A stretch of DNA of 64,000 nt from Anisakis pegreffii. Taxonomy: Eukaryota; Nematoda; Chromadorea; Rhabditida; Anisakidae. This document shows, piece after piece, positions 41,101-53,486 of the stretch. Below the pieces are notes generated by a model. It did not search any database, was not told the origin of the DNA, and was given only the letters and a program-made list of their open reading frames with translations. The stretch covers positions 21,418 through 85,417 of the forward strand of contig JAPYMA010000315.1 in the NCBI GenBank assembly GCA_035041965.1, read 5' to 3'. Positions within the stretch are counted from its first letter, which is position 1. Each line of letters starts with the position of its first letter. The position numbers and the translations under genes are program-made.

Positions 41101-44100
41101 TGAACGTTCTTCTACGGCATTTATACGCCGTTCCACACTGTTGCAAATCCGAACCACCAATTCAAATGTTCTTTCTTAGAATCAGTACATTTCAAAATAT
41201 CGATCTCTCATGCAAACTAAACCAACGAATAAGGATGACGTAAATGAAGAAATAAGACTAAGTGAATGATCAAATCAATATCTACTAACCAAGAAAATAT
41301 GCTGTTTTCTGCGCTCTCCTCAAAATTCTCAGGAGGAAGCGCTAATAATATCGGTTCTTCAAATCAAATAGCACATCCTCTTCAAAAGCGCAAATTACGG
41401 AACCGTTTGAGTTGCATTCATGAACTTCAGCTGATCAATTAATTGCACCGTATAATAAAAGACAAATGTACGATTGAATATACCATTTTCTGTGAGAGTT
41501 TAGGGGTTAAAATTCGAAACGTGGCTTCCGTTTTGGTTTTTGATAAGAGTGTGAAAAGTCAGTTTTTAATGCACTGAAACTTATACGTATGTAGCTATTT
41601 TCTGGGCTTTGTCGGGTTTTTTTTTGCAAAGAAACGGCACATACAAATCAGAAAACGGGTTCTACTTCAGATTCTACGCACAAAGTTCTCTTAGAAAGTG
41701 ATATTCTCTTTCTTTTTTCATACCCGTGCATCATTACAAAAATTATGACATGCATCAATACAAAATTTATTTGGTAAAAATTTCATTAAAGTACTTTATC
41801 ATGAAATTGAAACACACTTGAAGTGGTCATTGCTGTTCAATATCATTCGCTCATCTTCGCAACTGGCCATTCATTCTAGACATTGCCAACTTGATGGATA
41901 CTTTGTGTCATGAAACACCACCCAGGAATGAAACTTCATCACACATAAAACTTAGATATAAGTTATCAACGATTAGCATTTGCCAGAGATATACAACTTT
42001 CTGACCGATTCAATTTGATTGATGATGTTTCGACATCGTGAGCGTATGTTAGACATGCTTCTATTCCAGCCAAACTTTCCCATCCCTGTCCTCTTCCTTT
42101 TCTCCTCCAAGGAATAGAACAGAACAGTTCCAAAAAGGGACGCGAAGAATAGAACTGAATAGTGCAAATGAACAGCGAAATAGAACAGTTTGCCGGAAGC
42201 GTGAGTTACCGAAAACGTACGAATACTGATGAAAATAATAGCAATCATTTGATTCCCAACAATATTAATGACAACAAACATTACTGCTTATGTTAAGTTC
42301 AAAACAGAAGGGAATTTTCATTATTCAAATATGAATTGAGTTCATCAGTGAGAATGTACAGGTAAGCTGAAAAATGAAGATAAATCAATGGAGTCCTAAT
42401 TGAAACTGACAGAGTGGAGTACCACCGCGAAAATCAATACTGTCATTTCAGGTGCTATACCCGGAAGTACCAAATATACCTCTACCAGTGCATTTTATAT
42501 TTGTTCTTCTCAATCCGCATGATCATTACAGCAATGAAAGTAAATCGATTGGTAGAACAATGGGAGCTTTATTTTCAGATGAGGTTTTTTATTTTTCTCT
42601 TTTCTCATGGAATCTCAGAATACGAAACCTAAATGTTGAATGAGTCAAATGACGATATCGCAGATAAACTTTGCTTGCAAAAATTCATTTTATGACATTG
42701 CATTCGATCCAATTTCGAGATTTATTTCTATCCTTTCCAATGGCTTTGACGTTATCCACAATCGGTTCAGCGAATACGATTTCACGCATTGCAAACGTCC
42801 GTTTCTGAGAATGTTTAATGATTATGCAGCAGTTCGAACTTACACTTCCCTCCGATTTTAACATGGATGCTCAGTTTATGGCTTGCTCGTCGTGAAGTAC
42901 GACTTGTTGCTTTGAATTGCTATCCTCCTCTAAATCTAAATCTTGTCCTTAGAATGTATGTTAAAAAAGCAATAATCAACGTAAATTCAAAATTGCAGAT
43001 CTTCAGGAAAGTGGCCACATACTCGTTAGAGCCATTCACAATTGCGGATGCTCTTGAAGAGTTTTTCGCTCAAATAGTAGCCATCCCACCAGGTAACTGT
43101 AGCACTGAAACTCGATGGGAACCGCATGAAACATCCGATCAGGTATAGATCCGATACATTTTATGATCAACTCAGCTGTTTCTTGCTTGTCACAAATGTC
43201 AAATCACATCGGTAGTATGACGGATTCAGCATATGATCACTCAGAATACTTACAGTAATCAGAATACATACTTTGCATCGTAAAAGAACACATTCTGTTC
43301 ACAAATACTGCTTTGCAAGTACGGATCACTGCTTCGATAAGTAACCGCGTTTATTATATCGATGAACTTAGTAACTACTGCAAAAATTACTCGATCTGAT
43401 TCGCAGCAAATGGATGTGCGGTCAATCGGTGCTCCAAAGAAGCCTTTGTTTTATTGTATAATGGGGTTTGTTTGTTTACTAACAAATAGTGTGGTCAAAA
43501 AGGGTTCCATTGAGGAGGCACGTTCCGTTGGAATGCTTTATGCATGTTACGATGATCCTTTTGACGAGGAACCAATAGAGGAGGAGAAGGTGCATCACAG
43601 TGATATCGTGAGGACGGGTCGTCTTTTCGGCGGTCTTTTGGAGGATATCAAGTGAGTTAGTTTTACGAAGTCCTTATGTGGTTTCAACGAAAAAAAGAAG
43701 TAGCTAAAGCAAATAGAAGTACAAAAGGCGATGTTTAATGCACTTGCATACTTGATACCTCTGCTCGAAAGAAATACCAGCCTGTATTTATTGAAAGATT
43801 ACTGTTAGCACTGGTAGTCTTCAACAAAAAAATCTCTCTCATAAACGCCTTGTCATTTGGACAGCTACGGTAATGTCTTAAAGCTATGCCATTAAAAAAT
43901 CAAAATTTTCAACAAATACCGACCATAATTTGTTATTTTCAGAATGAAAGTACCATATTTGGCATCAGATTTTACAGATTTTTTTCGCGGTCGAATAAGT
44001 CAATCATTAGCAGCATCGATATTTTTATTTTTTGCAAATATCACATCAATTATAACATTCGGTGCGGTAATGGAACGCGCATTACATCACCAAATGGTTC

Positions 44101-47100
44101 GATTCATTTCAATTCGTTTCATGTTATTCTACGAACGCTCATACAATTATACCAGGGTTTCTCAACTGGGAATACGAGAAGGTATTCCAGGGTGTACAAG
44201 AAGAGATTTATTTTTTTGTAAATTAAAGTAAGCGAGGACGGAGCTCAAATTATACACGTGTGTAAAGCAGGCGATGATGGACTTAAATGTGTATATTTTG
44301 GAAAGGCTAGAACGTATTTTAATGGTATACATTTATCTAACACTTTAGTGGATGAGAGAGATACAGAGTGGATTTTGTGAGGGATGCGAGGATATTTTGA
44401 CTGTTGTTGCAGAGGGTAAGAGGACTACTTGAAATTTTCTGCGGGGTGCTGGGGAAAAAAAGGTTGAGAACCACTGAATTATATAAATATTTCTGTCCTT
44501 TCAATCATGACGCAAGTGTTCTAATTCGTTTTTCCCAACTTTTGCACTTTCTTCATGCTGTTAATTCAAACATCAGTGAACAGCAAACGAGCGAACTCGT
44601 TTTTAAAGCCTTTGTTTCGAGGTGAATTGATCAAAAAGAATCGCAATCCATTATCAAGTCTTTAAAATTAATTTGCAGGCTGCAATCGAAAATATTCTTT
44701 GTGGGGGCATAAGTGGTGTTATATTTGGGCTCTTCGCAGGTCAACCATTGAATATTCTTTCAGCCACCGGACCTACGCTGGTTTTTGAAACAATCTTATT
44801 CGACTTTTGCATGTGAATAAATTTATCAGTATCAGTTTGCAAATTCAGATTTTCATACTTGAGATTGCTGATTATTCGTTTTCGATCAGGAATGTTCTTG
44901 TGTTCATCAATCATTTCTCACTTATCTTCAGAACAACAGTCTTTGAGTTCGAGTAGTCAAATGTCATTTGATTCATCAAAGGGCGCTCGATACACAATGA
45001 ATTCAATTCAATGCTTTCAGGACGAATGGTTGGGAATTTTTACCATTTCGATTTTGGGTTGGAATTTGGATCAGTGTTATATTAATAATACTGGTGGCAA
45101 CAGATATGTCAGCATTGGTTGGATTAATAACCAGGTAAATATATGTGTACGCATGTTTCCGGCTTTGTTCTGAGCGCACAAAATTTTACAGTGTGAATCT
45201 TCGAGTTCCACTTCTCAAATCGAAAAGCACAGATATGTGCAGTGAATTTATCCTTTATGTTTCGTTTCTTACCGAGCAGTTGAGTGGCAATAATATTGTT
45301 GACGGTTGATGTCGTATCGTAGAGCCTTCTCGAGCCGTAAGACGGTTATCAGCCTATGCAATCGAACTTTTCAGGTTCACTGAGGAAGCGTTTGCTACAC
45401 TGATATCGATTGTTTTCATAATTCAATCATTCGAAAAATTACTCGAGATCAGTCACGATGCACCAATTATTGCTGATCCAAGAGTAAGATCAATAAGTGA
45501 ATTAATTACTGCAAGCCAAATTGACTCAGTCCATATCACTCCTAGCTATATGCGCACAAAAGTTTTACAAGAAATTAATTTGAAGATATGATTTTGCCTA
45601 TGCCTCCCTTTGCCTAATCCTCCAGTGATCGTAAAGTTTTTGAAGTCCTATAATTGATGCATAATAAATTTACGTTCCAAAATGTTAAAAATGCAGTGAA
45701 AGTTCAGAAACCGTTCCAGAAACTCTATCAGTAATCGTTGTATCTCAGAAATTACTGCGATTAACTGAAGAATTTGTTTATTTCGAGAACCTAAAGCATT
45801 CAAGATAGAGTTAGTTCATCGAATAGGTGTATCACATGTATCAGTGAGTTCAGAAGTGACAAATATTTTTGATTTGAGGTAGTGTTCGAATCACCGTGCA
45901 TATGTCATCTGAATGAAGTGATCGCTGAATCGAACGTAACTGTACGAATGAAACTCACCGATATTGATGCTGAAGGTAGCTCTCTTTGATTTGTCCGTCC
46001 GTTTACTCATTTCATTCGACTCGCTGGTAGCGGCTTACGTGAATAAGCTTCCAAAAAATTTGAAATTATTTAATATGAATCTTAAAAACTTTATTCGATA
46101 ATTATAAAACGACAATATACTCTTATTAATCAAATACAAACCTCTGTCTATCACTGAATCTGCATAGAGTGTGCACTACGAGGTGGGGAAGCAATTGGTT
46201 TACAATGCCGTTTCAAGCCTGATGTTTATATGTTATCAATCTTGCTAACATTCGGCACATTTGCACTTACTTATGGCCTTAACTTGTTCAGACGTACACC
46301 GTATTTTGGATCCACCGTAAGTCGGGAATGATTTCCAATTTTTTTTGCTCACATTATAAAATCTTCTGGAAGTAAAATTTAAAAAAAAATCCTATCGTAA
46401 ACGCACCGCACTGAAATTATAAATTCAGTTCTACTCTCTCAAAGAACATTTATCAGTGCTTAGATGAACGCCATTGATTTGTTTTCGTCTTTTTAACAAG
46501 TGTCGTTGCGTAAAGAAAAGAGGAGTTTTCAGATCCGCAATAGCATCTCGGACTTCGGTGTTTTCATAGCGATCGTCATTATGACAGCAATTTCGCACTT
46601 TGTTGGACTTGATGTACCTGTACTCAATATACCATCAAGCTTCAGGGTGAACGTCAACTTTGTTTTGTTCATGCTGAACTTAAATGCAGGTTTAACAAAA
46701 ACATGCAGCATGTAAATATTCACAACTTATTCGTTTGAAACGAACGAAAAAGAGCGTCGTGAACATCATATGAATTGCTGCAATCACAGCTCACTGCTTA
46801 TCATGACTGTCTGTTCTCATCGAGTGTTCTTTGAAAGATTTTCTCTTGAGCGTTTTTAGATGCCAATCGAATCTCCCATTTTTCATCTTTTGAACATATT
46901 CTTTTTTTTGCAAATATTCTTTCTCTGCACATTGTTTTTGCATCTTTTTTGTACAAATTCTTCAGCCGGATCATTGGAAGATCAACTTTTCAATGATGAT
47001 GTCTATATAAGAAGGAAAAATCGTTTTGAATGCTTATAAAAATATAAGTTGAGAGCTTTCGATGAAGAGTAAATGACGAGCTTTTGATGAATGACAAACG

Positions 47101-50100
47101 ATAATCAGATTTCTCTCGGTTGACTATTTCGCCGAAAACACGATTGTTCATTGTGAAAATGAATTGATATCGGATTTACCATAATTCATTGGGAAAATGC
47201 GAGTTCTGCAAAGCGCGTTATCTGATTTATGGATTTATCTGCAGAATGCTTTCAATTAATTTTGAAATTTCAATGCATTGAATTGATATTGGATTTACCA
47301 TTATTTCTTTTGCCATTACGTTTTCGATATAACTGAAGCAATGTGCCCCACCTATGATCACTGCACCTATTTAAAGTTCAGCCACAGCTGAAATAATGAA
47401 TCGCGTTGTTTCTCAACGAAACTGACTCAAGAAAATGGTCAACTTCAAAAATTTGTCACAAACTGAACAAAATTCATATTACAAAATAAAACTGCAATAG
47501 TTTGTGCACTCAAATGCACAACCTATAAATGATAGTCACTTGGCTGATTGCATAACGTAAATTTTAGCCGACTCTTGAACGAAATTGGTTGATTTCTCCA
47601 CTGAAAATTGAAGGATGGTATGTGGCCGTTGTTGCCGTAATTCCAGCAATATTTTACACGATTTTGATAGTGATGGATCAACAAATAACTGCAGTCATCA
47701 TCAATCGAAAAGACAACAAACTGAGAGTAAGTAAGCACCATACTAAGAAAGAGTTTTGCTATATTTTCAACTTATCCGAATACCTAATTTCATGTCTGCA
47801 GTCTGCACAGATAAACTGCAATTCATCGAAGTTCTATTGTTGGATATAAGCACTAAAATAAATTTCAAAAAATTTAAGAAAGGGTTTGGCTATCATTTGG
47901 ACTTGTTAACGATAGCAGCATTGATAGTGATATGTGCTGCGCTTGGATTACCATTTTATGTTGCTGCAACCGTGTTATCGGTGATGCACGTTGACTCGTT
48001 GAGATTGCAGAGTGAAACGTTTGCACCTGGTGAAAGAGCACAATTTCTCGGTGTCAAGTTCGTTTTTATTGCTTTATTTTTCAACCTTAATTGTTTTCCG
48101 GCGATATTCTTGCTTGAATGCCTTTAAAGTCATTCATTTGCCTCCTGAATAACTTTCTTCCAGAGAACAACGTTTAACATCCGTTCTTGCGCACCTACTC
48201 ATCGGCCTTTCGGTCTTTCTGACACCACTCATCAAGGTAAGTCAATAGCAACACTACCAATTGATTCACTCTATTTAACGCATGCGATCTTACTTTTTCG
48301 GCCATTTTATTTTCGCTAATTTTGCCGATTGCTGAGGTTTCAATCGCAAATACCAGTATTCATTTCACAAAATGATCGCACAATCAGGGAAGTAGGATAA
48401 ACAATGTGTTGGCACATTACTTCATTACCACTACAACAACAACTGTAGGCATTTATGAAAGATTCAAAACGCATTCTTTCGGAACAATACACATGAACAT
48501 TGAAAAAGCTCAAGCGAATGATAATGATCGTGCTCTGCAGTCCGTCACTGCACTGCGTGCTCCTAAGCACCACAAAAGGCGTTCTCTCATCTCGTAAGAG
48601 TTACTTTTAATTGCGCATGTGTATTTTTTGGATTGACGATGTCAATGAGAGTATTTTGTTTGAATGAAACTGAGTACAAATTCCAATTCAAATATCAAGT
48701 TCATTCCCTATGAATGTTTTAGTGGTGCAGTCGAAAAAAAAGCAGCAATTTGCATAGATGAATAAATCTGCTGAGCGCAGCAAAAAAAAACCTTCCATTT
48801 ATTCTTACAATTAGATGGAATTTGAAACGGAAAACTCCAGCAAAACAACTCGAATTCACTTTGATTTTTTCTTCACAGACGCAAAAAAAAGGGAATTTCA
48901 AATTACTAAAAACAGCACATTAATCGATTTTCGTTAGTTGTCCACATCAATATGAAGCATTCAGTTTTAATGCGATTGTTACTTTCGCTATATAATATAG
49001 ATTGAAAAGAATTTGTTTTATGAATGCAACGATGAATATAATGAGAAATTTCAGCCATACACTTACTATTAGATTCAGATATTTAGTCATTGATTATTAG
49101 TTATGATTATTATGAAGTGAAAGAAAATTTTTGATCCGTGTTATTTCAAGTTGGTACCATTGCCAGTGCTCATAGGAGTGTTTTTATATATGGGCGTTGT
49201 GTCAATGCTGGGTCTTCAATTTGTACAGCGTATTTCGATGTTATTTATGCCCATCAAATATCAGGTATCATCATTTCATTTCGCTGACCAATACCATTTG
49301 AAAAATTAATCTACACTCTCTCTTTATGCATCGCAATGGTTTTCATCAAAATTTGAACTAAAATCCTCCAAAAATTCTTGACATGAAAGTTCAAGAAAAA
49401 TTTTATTATCGAAAAAACAAACTTTTTCAAGTGAACTGATTAAAATTCTAGCCCGATTACACGTGGATGAGGATGGTTCGTATGAAGAGAGTTCATCTCT
49501 TCACATTGCTACAAATTCTTAGCATTGTCGCTCTATTCATTGTCAAATACGCTAAATACGTCTCAATGATGTTTCCTCTAATGGTTATTTCATTTCCATT
49601 CAGTAAACAGTGAAATCAAAATTTTCAAAGAAATATTCATAATTGCAATTTCACTAACTAAATAAATCTTGCAAACTAAAAAAGTTTTTAAAGTTACTCA
49701 TGAGCTCATTATCGTGCATTATAATGTTTTTACTTTTGTTGGAATAAACGCGAACATTTGAAAAAGTTTCGCTGATAAAAGGTAGTTAACGTTGTCACAG
49801 ACATCATTAAAGTCTACACAGCAGTGGCGCTTCCATTAGAGAGGAAATTTCTGTTGAAATGAGAACTTCTAATTACAGCTCGTATTTATGGTGATAATAC
49901 GAATGTTCGTTCTCGAGAAGATATTCACCAAACAGGAATTAACGGCCTTAGATGATAGTGTGCCTTCATTTCGCTCCGTCGTCCATCCAGCAAAATGCTC
50001 CGTAGAAGGTAGCGACTGCAGTTTGCAATTTCACTTCGTTTTGTAACTAAAATTTAAACACAACAAATTTCTCACTTCGCAGAGCGATAATCGCAAATAA

Positions 50101-50400
50101 TTTATCTCATGAGATGTACCTTGCGCTATCAAAACAATTGCATTTTGCATCATTTGTGCGTTGCATTTCGTGCCATCACAACATTACTACTGCATCAATC
50201 AGATTTTTTCTCCTTCAGTGGTACATATTGATTTCCGAAAATAAGCACTCTACTGTGATCATCAACACTACTGTTAAGAGTTGAGTGAAACTGCGAAAGT
50301 GATCATCCATCATATTTCAGTGAATTCTGGTGCAGCGGAGCTGGAAACATTGCATAAGTTAGAAGACGGACGTAAAAGGAACCTCAATGGCAACCACTGA
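35109..50400 (+). CDS. SLC4-family (sodium-coupled type) bicarbonate transporter
   Basis: Plasma-membrane bicarbonate transporter for pH control. About 1016 residues in 24 phase-consistent exons: 35109-35220, 35555-35617, 36462-36588, 37169-37329, 38331-38465, 38866-38939, 40905-41024, 42452-42583, 42999-43142, 43407-43651, 43943-44096, 44679-44812, 45021-45134, 45375-45483, 45879-45975, 46168-46316, 46533-46646, 47568-47726, 47879-48057, 48164-48236, 49151-49264, 49452-49583, 49879-50008 and 50321-50400. Cytoplasmic domain: [37 protein letters not shown] core, IPPGN. Membrane domain: [101 protein letters not shown]. The extracellular loop carries CIC...EC...LQC, the four cysteines typical of sodium-coupled members, plus an NVT glycosylation site. 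Sodium coupling is therefore inferred, with chloride dependence unknown. The middle of exon 43407 (hydrophobic, about 16 residues) is unusual. Alternative C-termini are likely. Confidence 0.93.
35761..35803. repeat. Short tandem duplication in SLC4 intron
   Basis: A unit close to TCAAAAACCGTACTTAATCA occurs twice in direct succession with one difference. Nearby, AATTCATAGTT is repeated three times (36119-36181). Confidence 0.75.
37985..38160. other. GC-rich patch inside SLC4 intron
   Basis: Roughly 170 bp much richer in GC than the surrounding intron, including CGCGGTGGCTCCGTGGGTGC and CTCCCGCGGGTGC. No splice-bounded exon fits the gene's phase here (a phase 1-1 exon would be needed). It could be a foreign insertion, an ncRNA or an unrecognised repeat. 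The preceding 250 bp also contain repeated TTCGGCT/GGCTCC words. Confidence 0.35.
44153..44476. mobile_element. hAT-type MITE in SLC4 intron
   Basis: A 324-bp insertion bounded by inverted ends: CAGGGTTTCTCAACTG on the left and, reverse-complemented from the right, CAGTGGTTCTCAACCT. These match the consensus ends of hAT-superfamily elements. It is flanked by an 8-bp target duplication, AATTATAC (44145-44152) against AATTATAT (44477-44484), with one difference, which is the hAT duplication length. It lacks a transposase and is therefore non-autonomous. It lies in the intron between the 43943 and 44679 exons and interrupts no coding sequence. Confidence 0.9.
47161..47304. repeat. Direct repeat pair in SLC4 intron
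   Basis: A 25-nt sequence beginning GAATTGATAT at 47161 recurs at 47280 with two differences, the copies flanking about 95 bp. It may be an insertion footprint or a partial duplication. Confidence 0.6.
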
Positions 50401-50783
50401 TTGTGTTCAATAACCATTAACATTGTAATAATTCGTGAATAATAAGAATTAACATCTTTTGAATGTTCATTTTTTAGACATTATCTGTGATTATAAATGT
50501 GATATTGATCAACTTGTTTATGTTATGCTGAATGATTTCATAATTTTATATTGATGTGTTACACTTGTTCAAACTTAACAACTGCACTGCATTATAATGT
50601 TCAAGAAGCGTTAATATCAAGAAAATGAATGAATCTTCATCGTTTTAAGGAGATCGCCATGGCGCACAATTCTTCCATTGAATTTCAAAATATTTGTTGC
50701 ATTAAAATGAGAGCTGAAAACAGACGATTGGGCGCAATTGGGAAGAAATTGAGCCACCAATCAGCATTGGAATGCATGCTTAG

Positions 50784-51004
50784 TGGGAGCTGTCAATACG
50801 TCGTCTCCTCATTTCGATGTTTTGAATAGCACATACCAAGGGAAGTGTTTGGATTGTGGACGAAGACACCGTAAAACAAAGATAAGAAGAATAATGCATC
50901 ATTCAAACAAATTTGCTCATCACAAACAATTTACTCATCACACTAAACCTTGCATGCAAGTGTTATATGCCAAAGCTCGGCAGGCAAATAATGCTCAAAT
51001 CTAA
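50784..51004 (+). CDS. Candidate alternative last exon of the SLC4 gene (A)
   Basis: After a TTAG acceptor at 50783 the sequence is open in the frame required by the phase-1 donor at 50008 and ends in a TAA at 51004. It encodes 73 residues including CLDCGRRHRKTKIRR and a His-rich run, ending in QANNAQI. It would replace the 80-nt terminal exon 50321-50400. Phase agreement alone has a one-in-three chance, so this is only suggestive. SLC4 genes in other animals do make alternative C-termini. A separate gene or chance ORF is possible. Confidence 0.35.
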
Positions 51005-51032
51005 AAAACATCTCGGCAACATTTATTAGCAG

Positions 51033-51124
51033 AATGGAAAACCATCGCGATGAAATTTTTCTGGAACTGAGGCGAAGTGAAGCAAATCTCGGAGATGACA
51101 TCCAGATTCCCTTGTTCCAGAAAT
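51033..51124 (+). CDS. Candidate SLC4 C-terminal extension exon (B)
   Basis: Preceded by TTAGCAG and followed by GTATGT. In the open frame it reads MENHRDEIFLELRRSE, then ANLGDDIQIPLFQK. It joins in phase 2 to a donor (GTTAGA at 50358) inside the 50321 exon, giving ...LETLHK-MENHRDE.... The IQIP motif recalls the LLQIPVK motif near the C-terminus of vertebrate sodium-coupled SLC4 proteins. This suggests a longer isoform. A separate trans-spliced small gene starting at the ATG 51034 is the alternative. Confidence 0.4.
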
Positions 51125-51941
51125 GTATGTATGCTGTCGCTCGATTTTACTTATGTCCACACAAACAGCTGATTTTCACAAAATATTTCACGACGGCGCT
51201 GATTTATATTGATCAACCTGCAGATTGTCTCAGCAATATCGGCTGTCCTCTGTCATTCATTCCATAGGTTGCATCTCCATTGATCAATGCTTACAAGGAA
51301 TTAGCAATTTCAGGATCACCATTTTCAACCTAAAAGTACTCTCGGTTTTCGACGGCAATATATCATTTTCTCTCCACCGTCCGTTTCTTCAGCTTTCCTA
51401 ATCTCAGAAAAGTATATATTGTAGAGCGATTCTGTTTACTCTGAAATGTAGAATGTAGTGATGGTTTTCCGACCACCATCATGTTAATTGTCAAAGGTGA
51501 GAAGAACGTTAGTTTGAATTGATCAGTGCGATTTCCCTTAACTCTTGCATACATTGACCGATGTATGTACAATGTACTGAAATGAACGGCTCAACTGTAC
51601 AAGATAACACCAAAAAATCGCCGTCGATAACATATAAAATATTTGGAAAGCCAAGAATCCGCTCAATTTGATGGTAACAAGAAATCGTAATGTTGCTGAG
51701 CGAACCCGAGAGTACGGGTAGTTTGAAAATGGTGCTCGTGATATTCAGGTAGAACTGTATCATTGATCACACAATAGGGATCAAATGTGCACAATTTGGC
51801 AGTACTATAGAATGGCTTAAGTAGTTTGACATGTCATCAAAAAGTCAGGATATTTTCAAGAATTTCGCTCTTGTACATTTCTTCTTATGCCGACTAAATT
51901 CACAACGCCTATTGAAATGGCGACCCTTCGTTCAAGAAGCA

Positions 51942-52022
51942 CCGATAAAGGAGACAATTACTGTAACCAATAATGATGAAATCGATGGAAGAAGGATTAT
52001 TAAGACTGTTGTTAGTATTTAA
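51942..52022 (+). CDS. Candidate terminal exon following exon B
   Basis: An open stretch ending in TAA at 52020-52022 that reads PIKETITVTNNDEIDGRR then IIKTVVSI. A GAAG acceptor at about 51941 would join it in frame to the phase-1 donor at 51124. It has the charged, acidic look of an SLC4 cytoplasmic tail, but the acceptor is weak and intermediate exons may be missing. Confidence 0.3.
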   Translation, partial: PIKETITVTNNDEIDGRRIIKTVVSI

Positions 52023-53486
52023 GAATACCCGATAGTGAGTACCTTCTATCAACCGTTTGCTGATTAACTTATATTTCACATTTCTAGATGTCAACCAATG
52101 ACCCATCACATCAGAGTAACTGTCGAGTTGATATGAATATTAAACAGAATAATGTAACACATTAGAAATCATTTATCAACGAAAACGAAACATCTTCACA
52201 TTTTCAAAATCCACTGAATGAAATGAGTTTTGTTTGTGTTTGCTGTTCGAATTTTAATTTCAGTTCAGAACAACTTGGCTCACGTATATCACTAATATTT
52301 ATATTGATGAATGCGACTGACTGTTATAATTCGCATTTGAAAATCATTCAAGGTCAGTGAAACATATCTAAAATTACTCATATAACACATGCAAACAGAT
52401 TTAAAAAAGTTGCTGATCTTTTGGACAGTTAAATAACAAGACAAAATCAATTTCAAAGCGCGCGTTCAACCATATTCGACTTCAACGCTATTTTCAATAC
52501 GATTACCTCGGGTAGTGATTGCAGTCTGCTGGTTTTTAGTCTTTCGAGAAACATGCTAATGATTACTGAATAGTATGAAAAATGATCTATGATCTTCACG
52601 TGGTGATATTCGAATGCAGTAAGCCGAAGTCGAAGAAATGATTGCTTCATTAATTACTTTTATCAATTAACACAATTAAAATAATCCCACCCGTCTACAA
52701 AAATAGAGGAAATTTAATAGTCAAAACAAACATCTTATAATAAGGTGAATACAAACATACAAACACATATGTTTCATTACTCATTCAGTCATTACCAACG
52801 AATTACGAATAGACTCAACTCTTTTTGGTTGTTCATACCGATAAGTTCAAATCATTCCCAAAATACTTCAATCTCAAAGGATAACCATAGCAGTAGTTCG
52901 CAACAGATAGACCAAGTAGCACTCGTTACGTTATCTAGAATGTGACGTAAAGCGAAACAATGGCAAACTTTTCAGTTTATATTCTCAACAGCAATGCATA
53001 ACTAAAAGTTGGGCCTAACTCATGGTTTGCTTAAGAAAAGGAAATTTCTGGATGAAATGATAGTCGATTGTATAAATAGCTTATTATAGGTAGAATTTTG
53101 CAACTGAAACATTCCCTTGTTCTGTTTTCAGTCAAATGGTATTATACATCCGTCTTAATGAAAGATAGTCAAAATCGTTATTACACACAAACAAAACACA
53201 TTTGTACGTCACATACACATGAAAATAATTCATTCACAACATATCAGACACATAAAATGAACAGAAAGAATGAGAAATTGAAAATTATATCGAATTATAA
53301 ATTACAGCAAAAATTATGGACAGTACAGGAACAATTCTCTTCTTTCGCCAGAAAAGATAACGGTGAGCAATAAATTTCAACCGAACATTCAGGAATACAA
53401 TATAAAAGAAAAACACGAAAAGGAACTTTAGCAGATCAATTGGAGAGATGAAGGTGTAGGAAGAAAATTCTTTCCATGTTGTTATA
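52023..53486. other. Convergent intergenic region SLC4 / TBL1
   Basis: About 1.5 kb, AT-rich, with several ORFs below 92 codons on both strands but no recognisable domain or splice pattern. It presumably contains both 3' UTRs. Confidence 0.5.

Noticed and set aside
44859..45173. 104-codon plus-strand ORF that looks like part of the SLC4 gene
   Set aside because: It is in the wrong frame. The true exon is 45021-45134 in another frame, which gives the conserved [16 protein letters not shown]; the long ORF is a shadow.
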